64,000 nucleotides of DNA from Datnioides undecimradiatus (GCA_008933995.1 WARS01000032.1:5379133-5443132), one strand, 5' to 3'. Positions 47,051 to 61,020 are shown, numbered from the stretch's first letter. Notes: generated by a model not told the origin, from the sequence alone. A program made the numbers and translations.

Positions 47051-49180
47051 TGCGATGATTAGATGTCCAACATTTACTCACTAGGGGTTATTTTAATGAT
47101 ATTCATATTTAATCTGTGGCAAGGGTCTAAGCACATGTTAAACATTCAGGAGGGACTCTCAGTGTCGTGGTCCGTCCCAAGATTTCTTTAATTTCTCTTT
47201 TTATCTACTTTCGGGTGAATTCAACCTTTTGCCTTGTTATATCTTTTAAGGATGACAACATACTAAAGTAGAACCACTGAATCATATCAACTTGTGGTTC
47301 CAGTTCACTTCAAATCTGTGACTGTAATCATTGTTTATTTGCGATTACTCAGCGGGTCATAATATATACTATTATCTGTCTACTACTATCACTATCTAAT
47401 AAATAATCTTTTACATTCACCAACAGTCTTTTTATCTGACCATTTATTTAATCAGGATAGTCTAACTTAGTGCAGGAGCACCCACTCACATTCACACTGT
47501 TACTGACACTCTGAGCTGATGACCACTGAGCAGCTTCACTGGAGTCACTGAGGCTTAAATGCATTTGGTGGGAAAGTTACCATCTTCCAATACTTATATT
47601 GGTAAAGTAAGGACACTGGGGAGATTATACAGATGGCAGATTTGAGTACACTGTTCATTATGGCAAATCAGTTATTCAAATAATCAATAAATGTTCCTGT
47701 TGTTGCAGTGAAGTAAACAGTTCTGAACAGTAACGTGAAGACACATCAGTGCATAAAAGTGATGGTGGAGTTTACACAGTTTCTGACTATAAAACACACT
47801 CACATGCCCATGAGTAATTGAATTGGTTTTTGCTTGCTGTACTAATTTGTCCTGTCCATTGTCCATTAAAACACACTTTCCTAATGTGCTTTCAGTCTAA
47901 GTAAGTAATGATGAGTAATCATCAGTCCTTTACAGTTTCACCAGTCTGGATTAGAACATTTAAGTGAGTTTCTTTCAAAATTACAGACTATTACATTCAA
48001 AACCCCCCTTTGTGTTACAAACCTTTCAGCGCAGCTTCAACAGACTGCTGATGCCTCATATTAACTTCAGATTTCTGAACAGGATGCAGACTGTGGACTC
48101 CCATCACTTCTTTTGTAACCATGTTAAGAGAGGATATTTAATACTTTAGTTTCAGAGTAAACAGGATGGATGATTACAGCAAGAAATAAACTGTTTCAAT
48201 AAACATATTGAAATGTGAGTATTGTTTTGAGACAGACGTTTTTTATCCTTTTCCAATAGGAATTATATGAACACAGTCTTAACTTAGGGTTAAATATCAT
48301 TCCCGAAACAACTGTATTCCACATATTGTACACTGAATCATTATCAAAACACTTTGCGAAATCTGACACTGTGACTTTGTTCTTCTTCAAAGTTTTTCAA
48401 AGCCATGATTATCTCATGCACGTGAAGTTGAATTTGCCTTTGGCCTTCATGCACAAAAGAGTTTGTCTGTAGCTGGTCCTAAGGGAGTCTCCCAGCCCAT
48501 CTTCACAACACACACCTGACGCAGACACTTGGCCACTGGGGAAAAGAAAACCTTTATTATAACCTCCCCTTTGTCACTCTGTCACTTTAACTGCTACTAT
48601 ATGCACGTATAGTCCTGTACATACAGTAAAGTTCCCTGTACAGCACCATGTATGATGTTACAGTTATCCAAAAGCATGTTGTGTGCAGTTACATAAGCCA
48701 GCTTGTTTCTTTTAGTTTGAGTTGCGGTGAAAGTGACGACTGGCCTCAGTCGACGCTTTATATCGGAGAGAATATTGATAACGTAATAATAATTATTAAT
48801 TACTAAGAGTCTGAATAGATCTATTGCTATTTATATACTTCATTCACTGATGCTGTAATTTATTGATAACCATCTAATGCATAGTATCTGTTTTTACAGT
48901 AAAACTGAAAACAAGTTGCCTTTGATAGATCGGTGTTTGTTGTGGCATTGACAAAATGATTTATTGTTTAAAAAAGAGGTTTCATCTATAACTAGATATC
49001 ACTGATAGGGAAACCAGGAGAAATCAAACCAGACTCAAACTTCCTTCAAGACACATCAGCAACAGAAGTAGATCATCTCTTGTATCACATTATCTTTTGG
49101 TGTGAGGCTGCACATTTCTCGACTGGGATGTTGGGGTTAGGGTTTCTTTGCAGTTCAGACTACAGGACAGAAAAACAACT
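47051..49180. other. intergenic DNA between the Tc1 relic and fndc7
   Basis: AT-rich; no coding exon, RNA gene or recognisable repeat family seen. The fndc7 first exon must begin shortly before 49.5 kb. Confidence 0.4.
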
Positions 49181-49521
49181 TGTGCATTTTAAAGACATGG
49201 GTGTACAAACAAAAAGGTAAAAAGTTTGAAACACAATTGCTTTTATCACCATCTTCATCTAACAAAGGTGAGCTTCCTCCTCCGACTCTGATAGGCCACC
49301 CAAACACCCCTGAGGGGAGGAGTTACAGCCTTTGGGCTCTTTGGTATTTTGCTGAAACAATACAGGACCTGTTGTTTCATCTGAGAGAGAGAGAGAGGGA
49401 GGGAGAGACGAAAAAAGACAAACTTAAGCCCGAGCTGCTTCCCTGGAGTCATTTTTTGAGAAACAGCATCACACACATCTCGCCTCCAGGCAGTGGCTCA
49501 ACAGAAAAAAAAGCTGAAGGC

Positions 49522-51230
49522 ATGGGAACAGCACAGTTAAAGATGCTAAAGCTTTTGCTTTTATTGACCTTCACAGAGGTAAGAGATGATCATTTTCTCA
49601 TTGCACGCTGACTTTCTCTCAAATATTTCAACAAACATATACTGCAAAAGCATTTTTTAGATCACCAGTGTGCAGCAGCTGGCACTATCTTTGATCTTTG
49701 ATAAAGTTCATATCTTATATTTGCAGATAAATCATAGTGTAGAGAGGGAGGACTTTTGAAATACGTGAACACAGGCTCTTTTGAGTGTCACTGCTTTCAA
49801 CAAGTGCGTGTGGCATGCCCAACCTTAGCTCAATAGACAAATTCATTCCGACCTGAAAGAAATACCTGCAGTGACCAGGCCTGAAATCTGTGTTGAGTGA
49901 AGGTAATGTGCAGCCTGCTGCCTCTCAAGCTCCGAGAATATGATACAGGGCATAATTTGCCTCAGGATATAATGTGAAATACCGGCAGCTTGCGGCTCCT
50001 GGAATGATGTCCTTGTCTCCAAAATAATGCATTTCCTCTTGATCAATCTGTTTCTTTGTTTCATTCATTTGCTTTGCCATGTTTTGTCATTTTCAGATTT
50101 GTGCTGCCCAAAATGGTAAATTATCTTTTTTTTACATTTGTCTAGAGATACTTTATGATGATATCAAACTCAAATAATGTAGATATTTCCTGAATTTGAA
50201 ATGCAAATTATGTTTTCTAAATAAAACTGAAAGAATGCAACTATTCATATATTATTTGTATAAGGTAACTGTGTTATATAAAAATATTGGCTGCATTGTA
50301 TCATTGTTTTCTTCCTCTTTCTCCTCCAGACATCACTTTATCAGTGTTTACGGTCACATCAAAGAGTATGACAGTGCAGTGGAGTGGTCACACTGGTGCC
50401 AGCTCCTACAAGATCACAGCAACGCCCAAGAACTCTCCGGAACGATCTGTCTTCGCTCAATTTGGTGGAAACACCGTTATGGGCTCGGTCAACTCCCTGT
50501 CACCAAACACAGTGTACACCATGCAGTTAGAAGCCATGGACAATGCATTCAATGTCCTCAGCAGTGCAGAGACAGAGGAGACAACAGGTAATTAACAACA
50601 GCAGAGAAAGGTGAAGGAGGAAACTAAGTCCTGCCAGTGATTCAGATAGTTTACTGTCCACAAAGACAGACATTTGGATGCCAACACTACATGCATCTTA
50701 CATTTCAACTGCATCCTTAAGTTCTTTACTTTAGTAAAAGGAGCACTACTGCATTGTGAACATGCTCTACAACAAGCAAACGTACTGTATTAAAAGTGTC
50801 ACTTTAGTCAAAACAACTCCATCAGGTTCATGTAAAAATACTGGCTATGGAGGCAAAAGCCTCTGTCCTTGTCATTATATTTTTATATATTATCGGTTTA
50901 GTATAATTGAATTAGTGAATTTAGCGTTTCAGCTGGTTGAGGTCCTTTTAACTACTTTATGTAAAGCACATACATATTTATAAAGCTAAAACTACAAGCC
51001 ACATGTCAGATTGAATGAATCTGCACCTACTAGTATTCAAATAATTTTTCAATGAAATGCTAATTGAGGTCATCACCTTGGACACACTACTTTAAGATGT
51101 TTAGACTAAATAGACTAAACAATCAATAAACATAGAGAAGTTAAAGGTAGTAGTAGTACTAGCTCAAATTTCTAAACTCGTCTTGCACATACATTTCTAA
51201 CCAGTAGTACTAGTACTAGAAGCCATAGTG

Positions 51231-51273
<43 letters not shown>

Positions 51274-54200
51274 TTATCAGCCCTAAAGTATTGTGATCTT
51301 GAAGCATTTTTATTTTGTTATCTGTGTCAACTGCCTTGACTTTAATCATTTGTTCTCCAGCTCCCGAAGTTCCCAGCATTGAACAGTCCTATTCCAAACA
51401 CAGCAACAGCATCACTGTGGAGTTTACAGAGGTTTCCGGGGCAACCAGCTACATTCTCAGGGCAGAGTCGGAAACAAATAATTTCTTCTCTGAGACCGTG
51501 GTGAGCAACTCCCCAGGCACCGTAATGCAGCTCCAACCATACACCGACTACAGGCTGAGTGTCATGTCCGTCAACTCTGGAGGGAGGAGCCAGCCTTCGT
51601 TCCCCATTCAGGCCAGGACAGGTATGGACAAAAGTCTTACATCAGAGTTTTGAATATGATTCACACCAAGGCTTTAGCATTTCAAATATTGATAGAAGAT
51701 TTGAACAACAACCATTTAACACATGTTTGTGACTCATACCATATGGATGTCATTACTGTTGTCTATAAATAAAGTCTATAAATTGGAATAATAGTGATCT
51801 TTTCCATCCACTTTCACTTGTCCAGACATTACAGATAAGAATCAGTTTACTCAAGATGGTAACCAGTGTATGAAGAGTGAAATGCAGCCTCGCTGTTGTT
51901 CTTGTAGGACAATAGCTTGTTATCTCACTCCGCCGGCCATAGCAGCGTGTGATTACACTGTCCATTGTTACAAAGTCTCCACTCTTTGCAACCAACGTAC
52001 GAGAGTGGAAACTGTATCCAGGCACCACTATACATGTCTTACAATATGAAAAGCAAACCATGAGAACTGGGCTGTCACCCTTCCCGAAGGAGAGCTGAGT
52101 GTAACAAGATCATTTCACACCTCCAACAAAAAAGAATCTGTAAAGGAAAGAAGACAAAAAATCTGTTTGTCCATTTTTCATTTTTTTCATTGCACTCTAC
52201 CCTTTACTCCCTCTGTACCCATTTGTAGTGGTAAAGGCGCCCAAGTTGAACACCGCCTCCCCTGACAATGGCACCATCACTGTGACTTGGACCCCAGTGG
52301 AGCACGCAATCCTCTACATGCTCTGCATCATCCGGGAGGGCTCCAGCTCTCGCCACAAACTGAACACCACTGACACCATGGTGACCTTTGACGGCCTTGA
52401 AGCAGGGACAACCTACTGTATCAAGGGCACAGCCTGGGACTCTGAGGGTCGAGCTGGAGACGACCTCACTGTCTGTCAGATCACACGTAAGCATGACACA
52501 AATATAGCTCAAAAGATAACCTACAAGTATCAATAATAATGTTTAAAGTTGGTGGTTAGATGGTGGTAACATAAACATAACAGATTTTGTCACCCATTTC
52601 CTTCTGGTCTCACTTCCAGGTCCTCCAAGCCCAGACGTGACCAGCGTCCAGGTATCTCAGGGTCGGTCCCTTGAGATCGTTGTATACTGGGGTCCAGTGC
52701 AGGGAGCTGAGACCTACATGGCATGGACGACCAATGGCCAAAACTGTACTTCAACAGCTTATAGTTACTGTTATATCATGCCTGTGGAGTGTGGCCAGAA
52801 CCACTCTGTCTCTGTCACAGCCTATAACACAGCTGGTCCCAGCAGCCCCTCACAACCAGCAGACTACATTACATGTGGGTATATCACACAAGTTCTACAT
52901 GTTTGGACAATACACTGTTTTCCATCTTTTGCTTAAAGATAGATGAGAACATTGTTACTATTCTTGTATCTGTGGCATGAATCTTAAGTTTCAGTCAGCA
53001 AATGTCTGCTACAAGATATAACATATAATTTGGTGATAATTGAGAGTGCTGGTGAAAAGATTTTGTCACTTTTGGACCCAGTCCTACAAGCTGTTTCCCC
53101 CTGTTTTGCTAAATTAAGCTAACCTCGCCTCGAGCTGTTACAACCTATTCACTGTACATACATACAAATGTTGCCTTAAGTCTCTTGTCTACCTCTCCAC
53201 ATGAAAACAAATATATTTCCCAAAATGTCAAATGTCGCTCATATTTTCTTCGTCCCTTTTTCTAACAGATCCATGTCCCCCAGACAACATTTGGGTGGAG
53301 GAGCCTTTAGCAGGCAACTGCTCGGTTGTGTGGGATGATGTTCCACTGGTGGAGCACTACATGGCTTTCATAAAGAGGGACGACGGGATGGAGAAGTCGT
53401 GTAACACAACTGATACCACATGTCCATTCTTCTGCATGTGTGGCTACACCTACCTCACCACCGTCTTCCCATACAACCAGGCTGGCTCCAGCCTTCACGC
53501 CCATGTCCGCAACTACACCACCAGTAGGACCTGAAGCACCCACATATACTACCACTACCAGTATTCCTTTATTTTTACTGAGTCAAAGGACCATACAGGT
53601 GGTTTTATATCTGTTAGCCCAGTGACTTCACACTGTGTTCACACTGTGTTTGTTCTGTAACATTTAACACTTCCCAAGTATCACACAATACAGTACCTTT
53701 GTACCAACGCACAGGCAGCATTTCACAGCCATGAGAAAATCAAGGTGCATATATGAAACGTAATGTCCCAATGAACATTAAGTCCAGCTTATTGTATTGA
53801 CAAAGATACCTTATTGTTGTGGGTTTGGAGGCGTGGGCCTTACAGTTGCTTTGTCTCCTGCATAGCAGTTTCTGACATAAAAGATAATGTAAAAGATATA
53901 AAACCATCCGTACAGTCCTTTGCAAAGTGTTCGGTATAATCCTCACATACTTTTTCATTTCTCCTCCCTTCTTCTCCACCAGTACCCTGTTGCCCACAGG
54001 GTGTTACCATAAACCTAGTTTCTTCAGAGACCCTGGAGATCATGTGGCCACCGGTCAAAGGGGCTGAATTGTACGAGACCACAGCAGCACAGACCAAAAA
54101 TGTCATCCACTGTAACGATACAGCGCCAGTATGCGCGCTGTCGGATTTGATGTGCAACACGGCCTATTCTGTGACCGTCACGCCTTGCAGCGACTTAAGA

Positions 54201-56532
54201 GGATGCAACCGCACCTGCACACCACACACACATGAGACAGGTATTCATGGGGCTATATTGAAACACATGAAGTCCAATAAAGAGGGACATCACAACTCAC
54301 TTATCCACATACACACAAATGGGTGGGAGGGCAGGGAATTCTTTGAGACACACTGCTGAACCTAAAAATATTTACAGGTAAGACAAAACACTGTACAGCT
54401 GGCATACCTTTAACATTTTTGGCTTCGTTGCCATGAAAAATATTTCATCACTGCTTCATTAATGTTTCTTATCTGTCCTGCTGCAGCTCCATGTGCTCCA
54501 GAGGTCCTCAATATGACACAGATCAACAACTCCACATACAGAGTCCTCTTTACCACCCCCAACAGCCCAAACACAAGCTATACCATCACTGCCATCGGAC
54601 ACTATGACACACACACATGCCAGGCAAGAAATAATTCCTGTGAGCTCACACAACTGCCCTGCGGTTCAACCTATGAGGTAATGGCAGTGGCCAGCACAAC
54701 TGTGGGGAGAAGTCTACCTGGATTCAGTAAACCTTTGGAAACAGGTACAATTGCTTGTCACTAGGATTAAATGCAAATCAAATGATTCACTGGGAAAAGG
54801 TGTTGAAAACATGTAACTGAGAGTTAAATGTAGCTTCCTGGTAATAACAAGGCTTTACTGCTTTCCTGTTTTCATATCTCGTTAATTTTGAAATGACAGT
54901 AATTGAGGCTTCTTGCAATAAGAATATGAGCTTCTATTAGTCATTTTAGAAACGTTTTGACTCAAATGAATGAGAAAGCATCGTGAAGGACAGCTGCAGC
55001 ATCAGTCCAGGTGTTCTCATCATACGTATGCACTCTAGTGTTGATCTTTGTTCTGTATGTCCCTCCTCAAGGTCCTTGCTGCCCCATGTTTGTGAATGTG
55101 ACCCAGGTCACCCAGGCTATGACCAACATCACCTGGTCACCAGGACATGGTGCTCGCTCTTACATCACCGCCCTGACTTCCTCACATGGACATGCAAAGT
55201 GCCACACCCTGGATACCCACTGCCTAATGGGATGCATCACCTGTGGTACCAACTACAGTGTCAACCTGGAGGCCATCAGCAGCACAGGACACAAGTCAGA
55301 GTGCAAATATCGTGGATTCTCATCTAGTGAGGGCAAATACACACACACATACATGCAAGCAAAAATGTCCATGTGATGTGAGGGGTGAATGATAACATGC
55401 AGTATAAACTCTAACCTTAGGAGGTGGTGGGTTTGAATATTTGAGCCAATACCTACAAATCACACATACTTTACTGCTATAAATCATCTAAAATGGAGCT
55501 GGAATGAGTAATCAGTTAATCAAGGTAAACTACCTGAAATTTTAACTGATGGTTGAAAGAAATAACCAACACACTGATCTATAATGAAAATAATCACAAG
55601 TTGTAACTGATATGTAAAAACAGCAGCTTATACTCTTATACTGAATCTTATAACTAGTTTTGTAAATGGTCAGTAGTAATATAAGTTGTAGTTAATTGGC
55701 ACAAACATCCCAACCCACTAGTACAGCCATGAGCACCAAACACAAACTTAACTTCTCAAATCCTCCCCCTCACAGGTGCCTGCTGTCCAACCAGCCTCAA
55801 GCTCTATCGCAGGACCAACAACTCTCTGAGGGTGCACTGGCGCTCTCTGGGCCCTAACATATACAATCACACTGTCGATCTGTTCGGGACAGGAGCCAAC
55901 TACACGTGTACAGCACCTGCCGGCAGCAACTACTGTGACATTCAGGAGGAAACATGTGGGGATGTCTATACAGTGGTGGCAGCACCAGTGGGACAGAACG
56001 GGGTCAAAGTGAAATTCTGTCAACCCAGGACATATTCAGGTGAGTCACAAAGTGGAAGGAGTGTGTACACTGAAATGTCTTAAGTCACACATTTCACTTG
56101 TGTATGATTTTTGATAACAGATGCATTAATGAATTATTTTTTTGTCATATTCTCAGTTCTCTGCCCAGGAAGTAATGCGGGTATGGGTAAGTATCTTCTA
56201 AACTGTAAACTTTGTTAAATATAAATATTTGCATGTGTCTAAGAATTATATGAAGAGCTTGACCATTCAAACTGGGTTGGGGTTTTTTTCAATTTCCTAT
56301 TGCTAAGCTGATGACTATACCTTCATATTTACTATACAATCATGAAAATGGTATCAATCATCAAGTCTAACTCTTGGCAAGAAAGCAGAAATACATATAT
56401 TAACCAAACTGTGGAACAATTTCTTAAAATTTGAATGAAGTTTTGAGCTATTGTGAAAACTGCTACTGCACTGAACTTTGTTCTCTCTCTCCTTCTCAAG
56501 TGATCTCTCGTGGAAGACGAAGCCTGAATTAA
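49522..56532 (+). CDS. fndc7: fndc7, secreted fibronectin type III domain-containing protein 7
   Basis: Secreted or surface multi-FN3 protein of poorly known function. Exons: 49522-49578 (signal peptide, MLKLLLLLTF), 50097-50115 (19 nt), 50330-50587, 51361-51621, 52229-52486, 52620-52874, 53269-53523, 53983-54240, 54487-54744, 55072-55326, 55776-56039, 56157-56186, 56501-56532 (stop 56530-56532). Total 819 aa. Each of the nine large exons is one FN3 domain, 255-264 nt, phase 1-1. Domains 1-3 lack Cys pairs. Domains 4-9 share a Cys pattern ending C-G/N-x2-Y (VECGQNHSV, CMCGYTYLT, LMCNTAYSV, LPCGSTYEV, ITCGTNYSV, ETCGDVYTV). Many N-x-S/T sites. Synteny with the gpsm2/aknad1 block supports fndc7. 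The last exon ends SRGRRSLN. An alternative terminal exon is at 57174-57310. Confidence 0.88.
51234..51271. repeat. (CA)n microsatellite
   Basis: About 19 CA units in the fndc7 intron between the first and second FN3 exons. Confidence 0.95.
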
Positions 56533-57173
56533 TTGCGGTAAGTTTCTTGTCATTCCTCCAGATGAGAACACACCAATTGGAAACCAGGTTATGCAACAAG
56601 CTGAGACAAACTTGCTTCCCTTTACATTGCAGTGTTTCTGTGATTGTGAATCTATGAGGGCTGCTTCCACAGCATGCATCTATTGTGCTTGAAGGGTATC
56701 CTGTGACAGCATCACAAGCATGCATAAATTGCCGTGCCTGTGGTTCGTTGGTACAACAATAGCTGTGAATATCTGAGTAGATTGAGAGCAAGTAGACAAG
56801 CGCAGGTGAGGCTGATCTGTATCTGCCTTTACCTCTGGGACTTCTTGTGTCCCTTTATGAAACATGGAAAGAAGAATGAGAGGGGAACGTGACTCAGGAA
56901 ATTGAAGGTGGGGAGCTGCTGCAGGAACGTGACACAGACCTCTTATTGTGTCTGTGATGAGTCGCTGTAAGATGGTAGATATTTAATATTGCTTGACTCA
57001 GTGTGACAAAGCTGTATTCTGCTTTTTGCATATAAAGTTTCACAATCAATAGCTGATTTTGCATAAAATTAACATTTGTTAAGCACGATGAATATTGGTA
57101 GTATTGGTAATAACCAGTTTTTCCACCAAGTTGTCATTGATCCTTTTTCTCTCTCTGTCCTTCTGTTTCACAG

Positions 57174-57310
57174 TGCCTCCTATCACCACCACCCAACATA
57201 TACAGAGGACTGTGTTTACACCAATGACAACTGTGAAGATCCAGTATACCCAGATGAAATATCACTCTTGTTTAAGAATATTGCTGTTTCATTGTTACTG
57301 CTGTTTATAA
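57174..57310 (+). other. fndc7: alternative fndc7 terminal exon
   Basis: A strong acceptor (CTGTTTCACAG) opens a frame compatible with phase 1 from 56186. It gives a Thr-rich tail (VPPITTTQH…) ending HCYCCL with stop TAA at 57308-57310. In phase 2 the same exon reads an acidic stretch followed by a hydrophobic run (IAVSLLLLFI) and basic residues, like a membrane anchor, but reaching it through exon 56501-56537 crosses the TAA at 56530. AATAAA follows at 57413-57418. Confidence 0.45.
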
Positions 57311-57345
57311 GAAAAGCTAAAAAAAGTCTTTTTTTTTAGCTTTTC
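57311..57345. repeat. inverted repeat just past fndc7 terminal exon
   Basis: GAAAAGCTAAAAAAA (57311-57325) pairs with TTTTTTTAGCTTTTC (57331-57345); two more T and GTC form the loop. It lies directly after the alternative stop codon at 57308-57310 and upstream of AATAAA at 57413-57418. Confidence 0.8.
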
Positions 57346-57419
57346 TACATAAATATTAAAAATTAAAGCTAAAACAATTAAATACATAAAAAGGGGCTTT
57401 TAAATAAAGAACTGGGGGC

Positions 57420-60400
57420 ATATATCCAATGCATTTGAAAAATATTTGCTATATTGCTACTTTTTATGTTAGGCTGCATGTTATTTTACTCCAACTCCAG
57501 TTGCCCTTTTATAATGACATTGGATGTAACCATAACATGTAATCAGGCCACATCTTGTAGAAATGAAAGACAAGCAATACTTGAAACTTTACAGTGAAAC
57601 CCCCACACAAATGCACAACTTATCATTCAAAGACAAAATTATAGTAAAAGTTAACCTTAGGACTTCTCCAAGTAGAGGACCTCCATATGGCAACAATATG
57701 ACATGTCTCTGGGTTGTAAAGCTGGTTGGAGATCCAGTGGAGGGTCACAGGTGAAAGTGGGGCAGCGTGAATCCATCTCGTTAGCCTGGAGTCATGCATG
57801 GCACGTCCTGTGGATGATACATCTGATCAGATTGCTGAAAATAGATTCAATGTTAACTTTGCTTTCATTGGATTTTGTTTTCTCCCTACTGACAGACGAC
57901 AACAATAAAGCATGTCATTTTTGCATCATGATACTGTGTCATCTTTTCTTTATGCAGGAGAGATATTTTGTTCAAGCGTTAGGGGTTGGCTACATGAGCC
58001 ATATTCAGTCATCCAGATGTAATCCAGAAACCAGTCCATCAGAGAAACTTCCTGAAGTCCCTGTTATTAAATACCTGTCTCATAAGCTGACTTTCACTGG
58101 CCTGAAAACTTGTATAACTGTACGTGCACATGGAAAAGAACTGAATATCTCTAACACATAATCTAATGAGAGAGCACGTATTCACTTAGTGAAGTAGTGA
58201 AGTTTGTCACTTGGGCAAATGTTAACTGTGATATAATCAGTGAATTAATATAAAATAAAATTAATAAATAAATCAGTATATAGCAAATTAAAGGCATTAT
58301 TAGTACAAGTAGTGTATGATAATTGGTTTCAATTTATATTCAAAATGTTAACATTATAAGCATATAAATGCATTGTTTAACAATGTATAGTCAAATGAAC
58401 AAAGAAAAGGCTTTTAATACCGCATTGCAGCAGCAGATTTTACTTTCACAGTAGCGACTGAACTGAACAGGTGTTTTCTTCTCTGAAAAATTCAGTGTGA
58501 AACTTAAATTTACTTCAAGATCAGGTTCAAATACTTTCAATCACCAATAAGAAGACATTCTACAGCTTGCTGAAATGTTCGTCAACTTATTTAGTGTGAT
58601 AGCATGCTGACATTAGCAAATTTGCAGTGAATACAAAGCATTTAGTGGATGTAGCTGATGGGAATATCAGTATTTAATCATTTTTTACTGGATGATGGCA
58701 CAAGGGGGACACTAAAGTTCATCCCTGTGTGTTGTGTGTTTAACCTGACAGCTACTGAAAAACAAATTCCATGTACTTTATTTACATGTTGACATGGCCA
58801 ATAAAGTTGATTTTGTATATTATAGAGCCAAACAGCAGCCTGAAATCTCTGACTGAATTTACAAGAACAACTTGTTTTCACGTGTATCTGACACGGGCTA
58901 CTCGACACTCGAGCGAATATATTTCACTGCATTGCTCACAGTGGGACTTATAGTGTTATGGACATACCTGGGACAATAGTTAGAGCTCAGTGGGGAGACA
59001 TGGGTGTGGACCTATAGTCAGTAGCTCTCTTTGTCACCAACTTCAACGTGCAACAAGATATCATATCCATTTACATAACACCCTCAGCAGAATACCTTAA
59101 AAATGTACAGTATATATCACGAATAGTCCCTGTAGTCATATACTTTATCTAGTGTTTAAGGCCCATTACTGTTTAAAGTTTTAACATATCTTTGTATAAT
59201 ATATATCCTTCAGTTATTGGTAAAAAAAAACCCCAAAAAACATCAGTACCGATAAAAAAACGTTAAGCGTAAAAACGTAAAAAATGTTTGTAGTTTACAA
59301 ACATTAGATTGTTTTTTAAATGCACAGTACTTAAACGTTAACCACGATCAAGATTCTTTGTTTCAGACAACAGATACATATTGTATTATCATGGCAACTT
59401 TAGCAGAGATTAGGCAGAGTCCAGCTTTAGAGAGATTTAGTCAGAAACAACAATTTGAAGACAAAATGAAGCTGAGCAGCAAACATTTCCGTCAATGGTT
59501 TGTATTTCATCTTTTGAAAATTAATACTCTGTTTTACACGGTTTGCTGAAATTAAAACTCTGCAGGATAGGGGACTTAGTGATCTTAATCTAATTTCACA
59601 ATAGAATTATTGAGAAAATTTAAAACATCAGGGAAAACATCTAATATTTTCACAGATAACGAGTGAAACATAAGCGATTCGTGGACCTTTTCACTTGATA
59701 TGAGTCATGTTTTAAAAAACGTCAGTCTGAACACGTTGACAGTATAACGTCCACCTTGCTCACAATATATATTGATGTGCCAAGATCATAGGACCATTAT
59801 TATTCTGTATCTAGCAACAAAACATGATATGCTAATGATGCTCTTATTGACTTATGCTCATGAGGGGAAGCTATTGAACCCCTCATTTAGTTATGTTGAT
59901 CTGAAATAAGTGAAACCGAGATTAAATGAGTGCCATGAATGAAGGTAGGTATGAATCCACTCAGTGGATGGTCACAGTATATTATGTAGTATTTAGATAA
60001 GCAAAGACCTCCCCACTCACTTTGTATGCTTGCATCATCTTTCCTAAGTTGATTTGCTCTTATATATGAAGCCTTTGGTTTACTAACACCATAATTTAAG
60101 TGTATACAATAAATTAAAGTGTGAAAAGCCATCCTAAATTCAGAAGCAATATTTCGATTATAGTCCCCACTTAATGTCAAAACCTGAAAACTAGACTCAG
60201 TATTAGTGGCAGTAATGGCTGCTAGTATTTAAGTGTACAGTAGCACCTTTTTGTTTTCTTGGTCTACTTTATTCATTTGGTTCACTTTACTTCATTCTTT
60301 AAATAACTTTGCAACTAATGTTTTTAGTGTGTGCTTTGGGGGGAAAAGTAGTAGTTTTCTTGGTTGTTTATTATTAATATATTGTTTTGATGTTTTTATG

Positions 60401-61020
60401 GGTCTTATTGTCTTATCTGTTTATATGTGTTTTGTTTTGTTACTTAAAGACCATTTTTAATATCAGTGAGATTTATATGTCTATATATAAATGGCTCAGT
60501 TAACAAACAAACCAAAACAGTATTACAAGTCAATACAAAAACAGAAAACCAAAACACTGAGACTCTAACAACCCCATGACATATTTTTGAATGTGACATA
60601 AGTCCTATGAAGGTACCCACTATACAATAATGTATAATGACAGCAAGAAAAATGACATCAATTCAGGAAGGATGTGGCAGGGGACTCAAATCACTTTTCA
60701 GTTCTCCAGTATGTCATACAAAGGAGGTCATATTACCTTACAGCAGGACAGTTTCCATACAGGGAAGTCAACTTTATTAAAAAGAAATATAGACATTTCG
60801 GGAAGAAATACTGTGTTACAATGAGGTTTTTTACCATCAAAGCTAAGCTGGTCCTTCATAAAACATAGATTTTAGAGCTATGAATTACCAGGATACTGGT
60901 ACAGTAGAGGAAGTGCAGTTTGAGCATAATGGGCAGGGGGACTGAAAGGGCCACATACTTGGGTTCCTTCTCATGATGACAACGAGCCCACAGGGCATCC
61001 ACCTGTCCTCATTTAAGACG
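57420..61020. other. region between the two fndc7 exon clusters
   Basis: No FN3-type exon found. AT-rich, with a small 10-bp inverted repeat at 59283-59305 (AATGTTTGTA, reverse complement after a GTT loop). Short open frames at 57703-58161 and 60233-60460 lack splice-site support or family resemblance. Confidence 0.4.

Noticed and set aside
57703..58161. 152-codon open frame between fndc7 clusters
   Set aside because: No family resemblance, no splice-site logic, composition like intergenic DNA.
60233..60460. Hydrophobic 75-codon frame resembling a membrane protein
   Set aside because: T-rich AT-rich DNA gives Phe/Leu-rich translations by chance; no other support.
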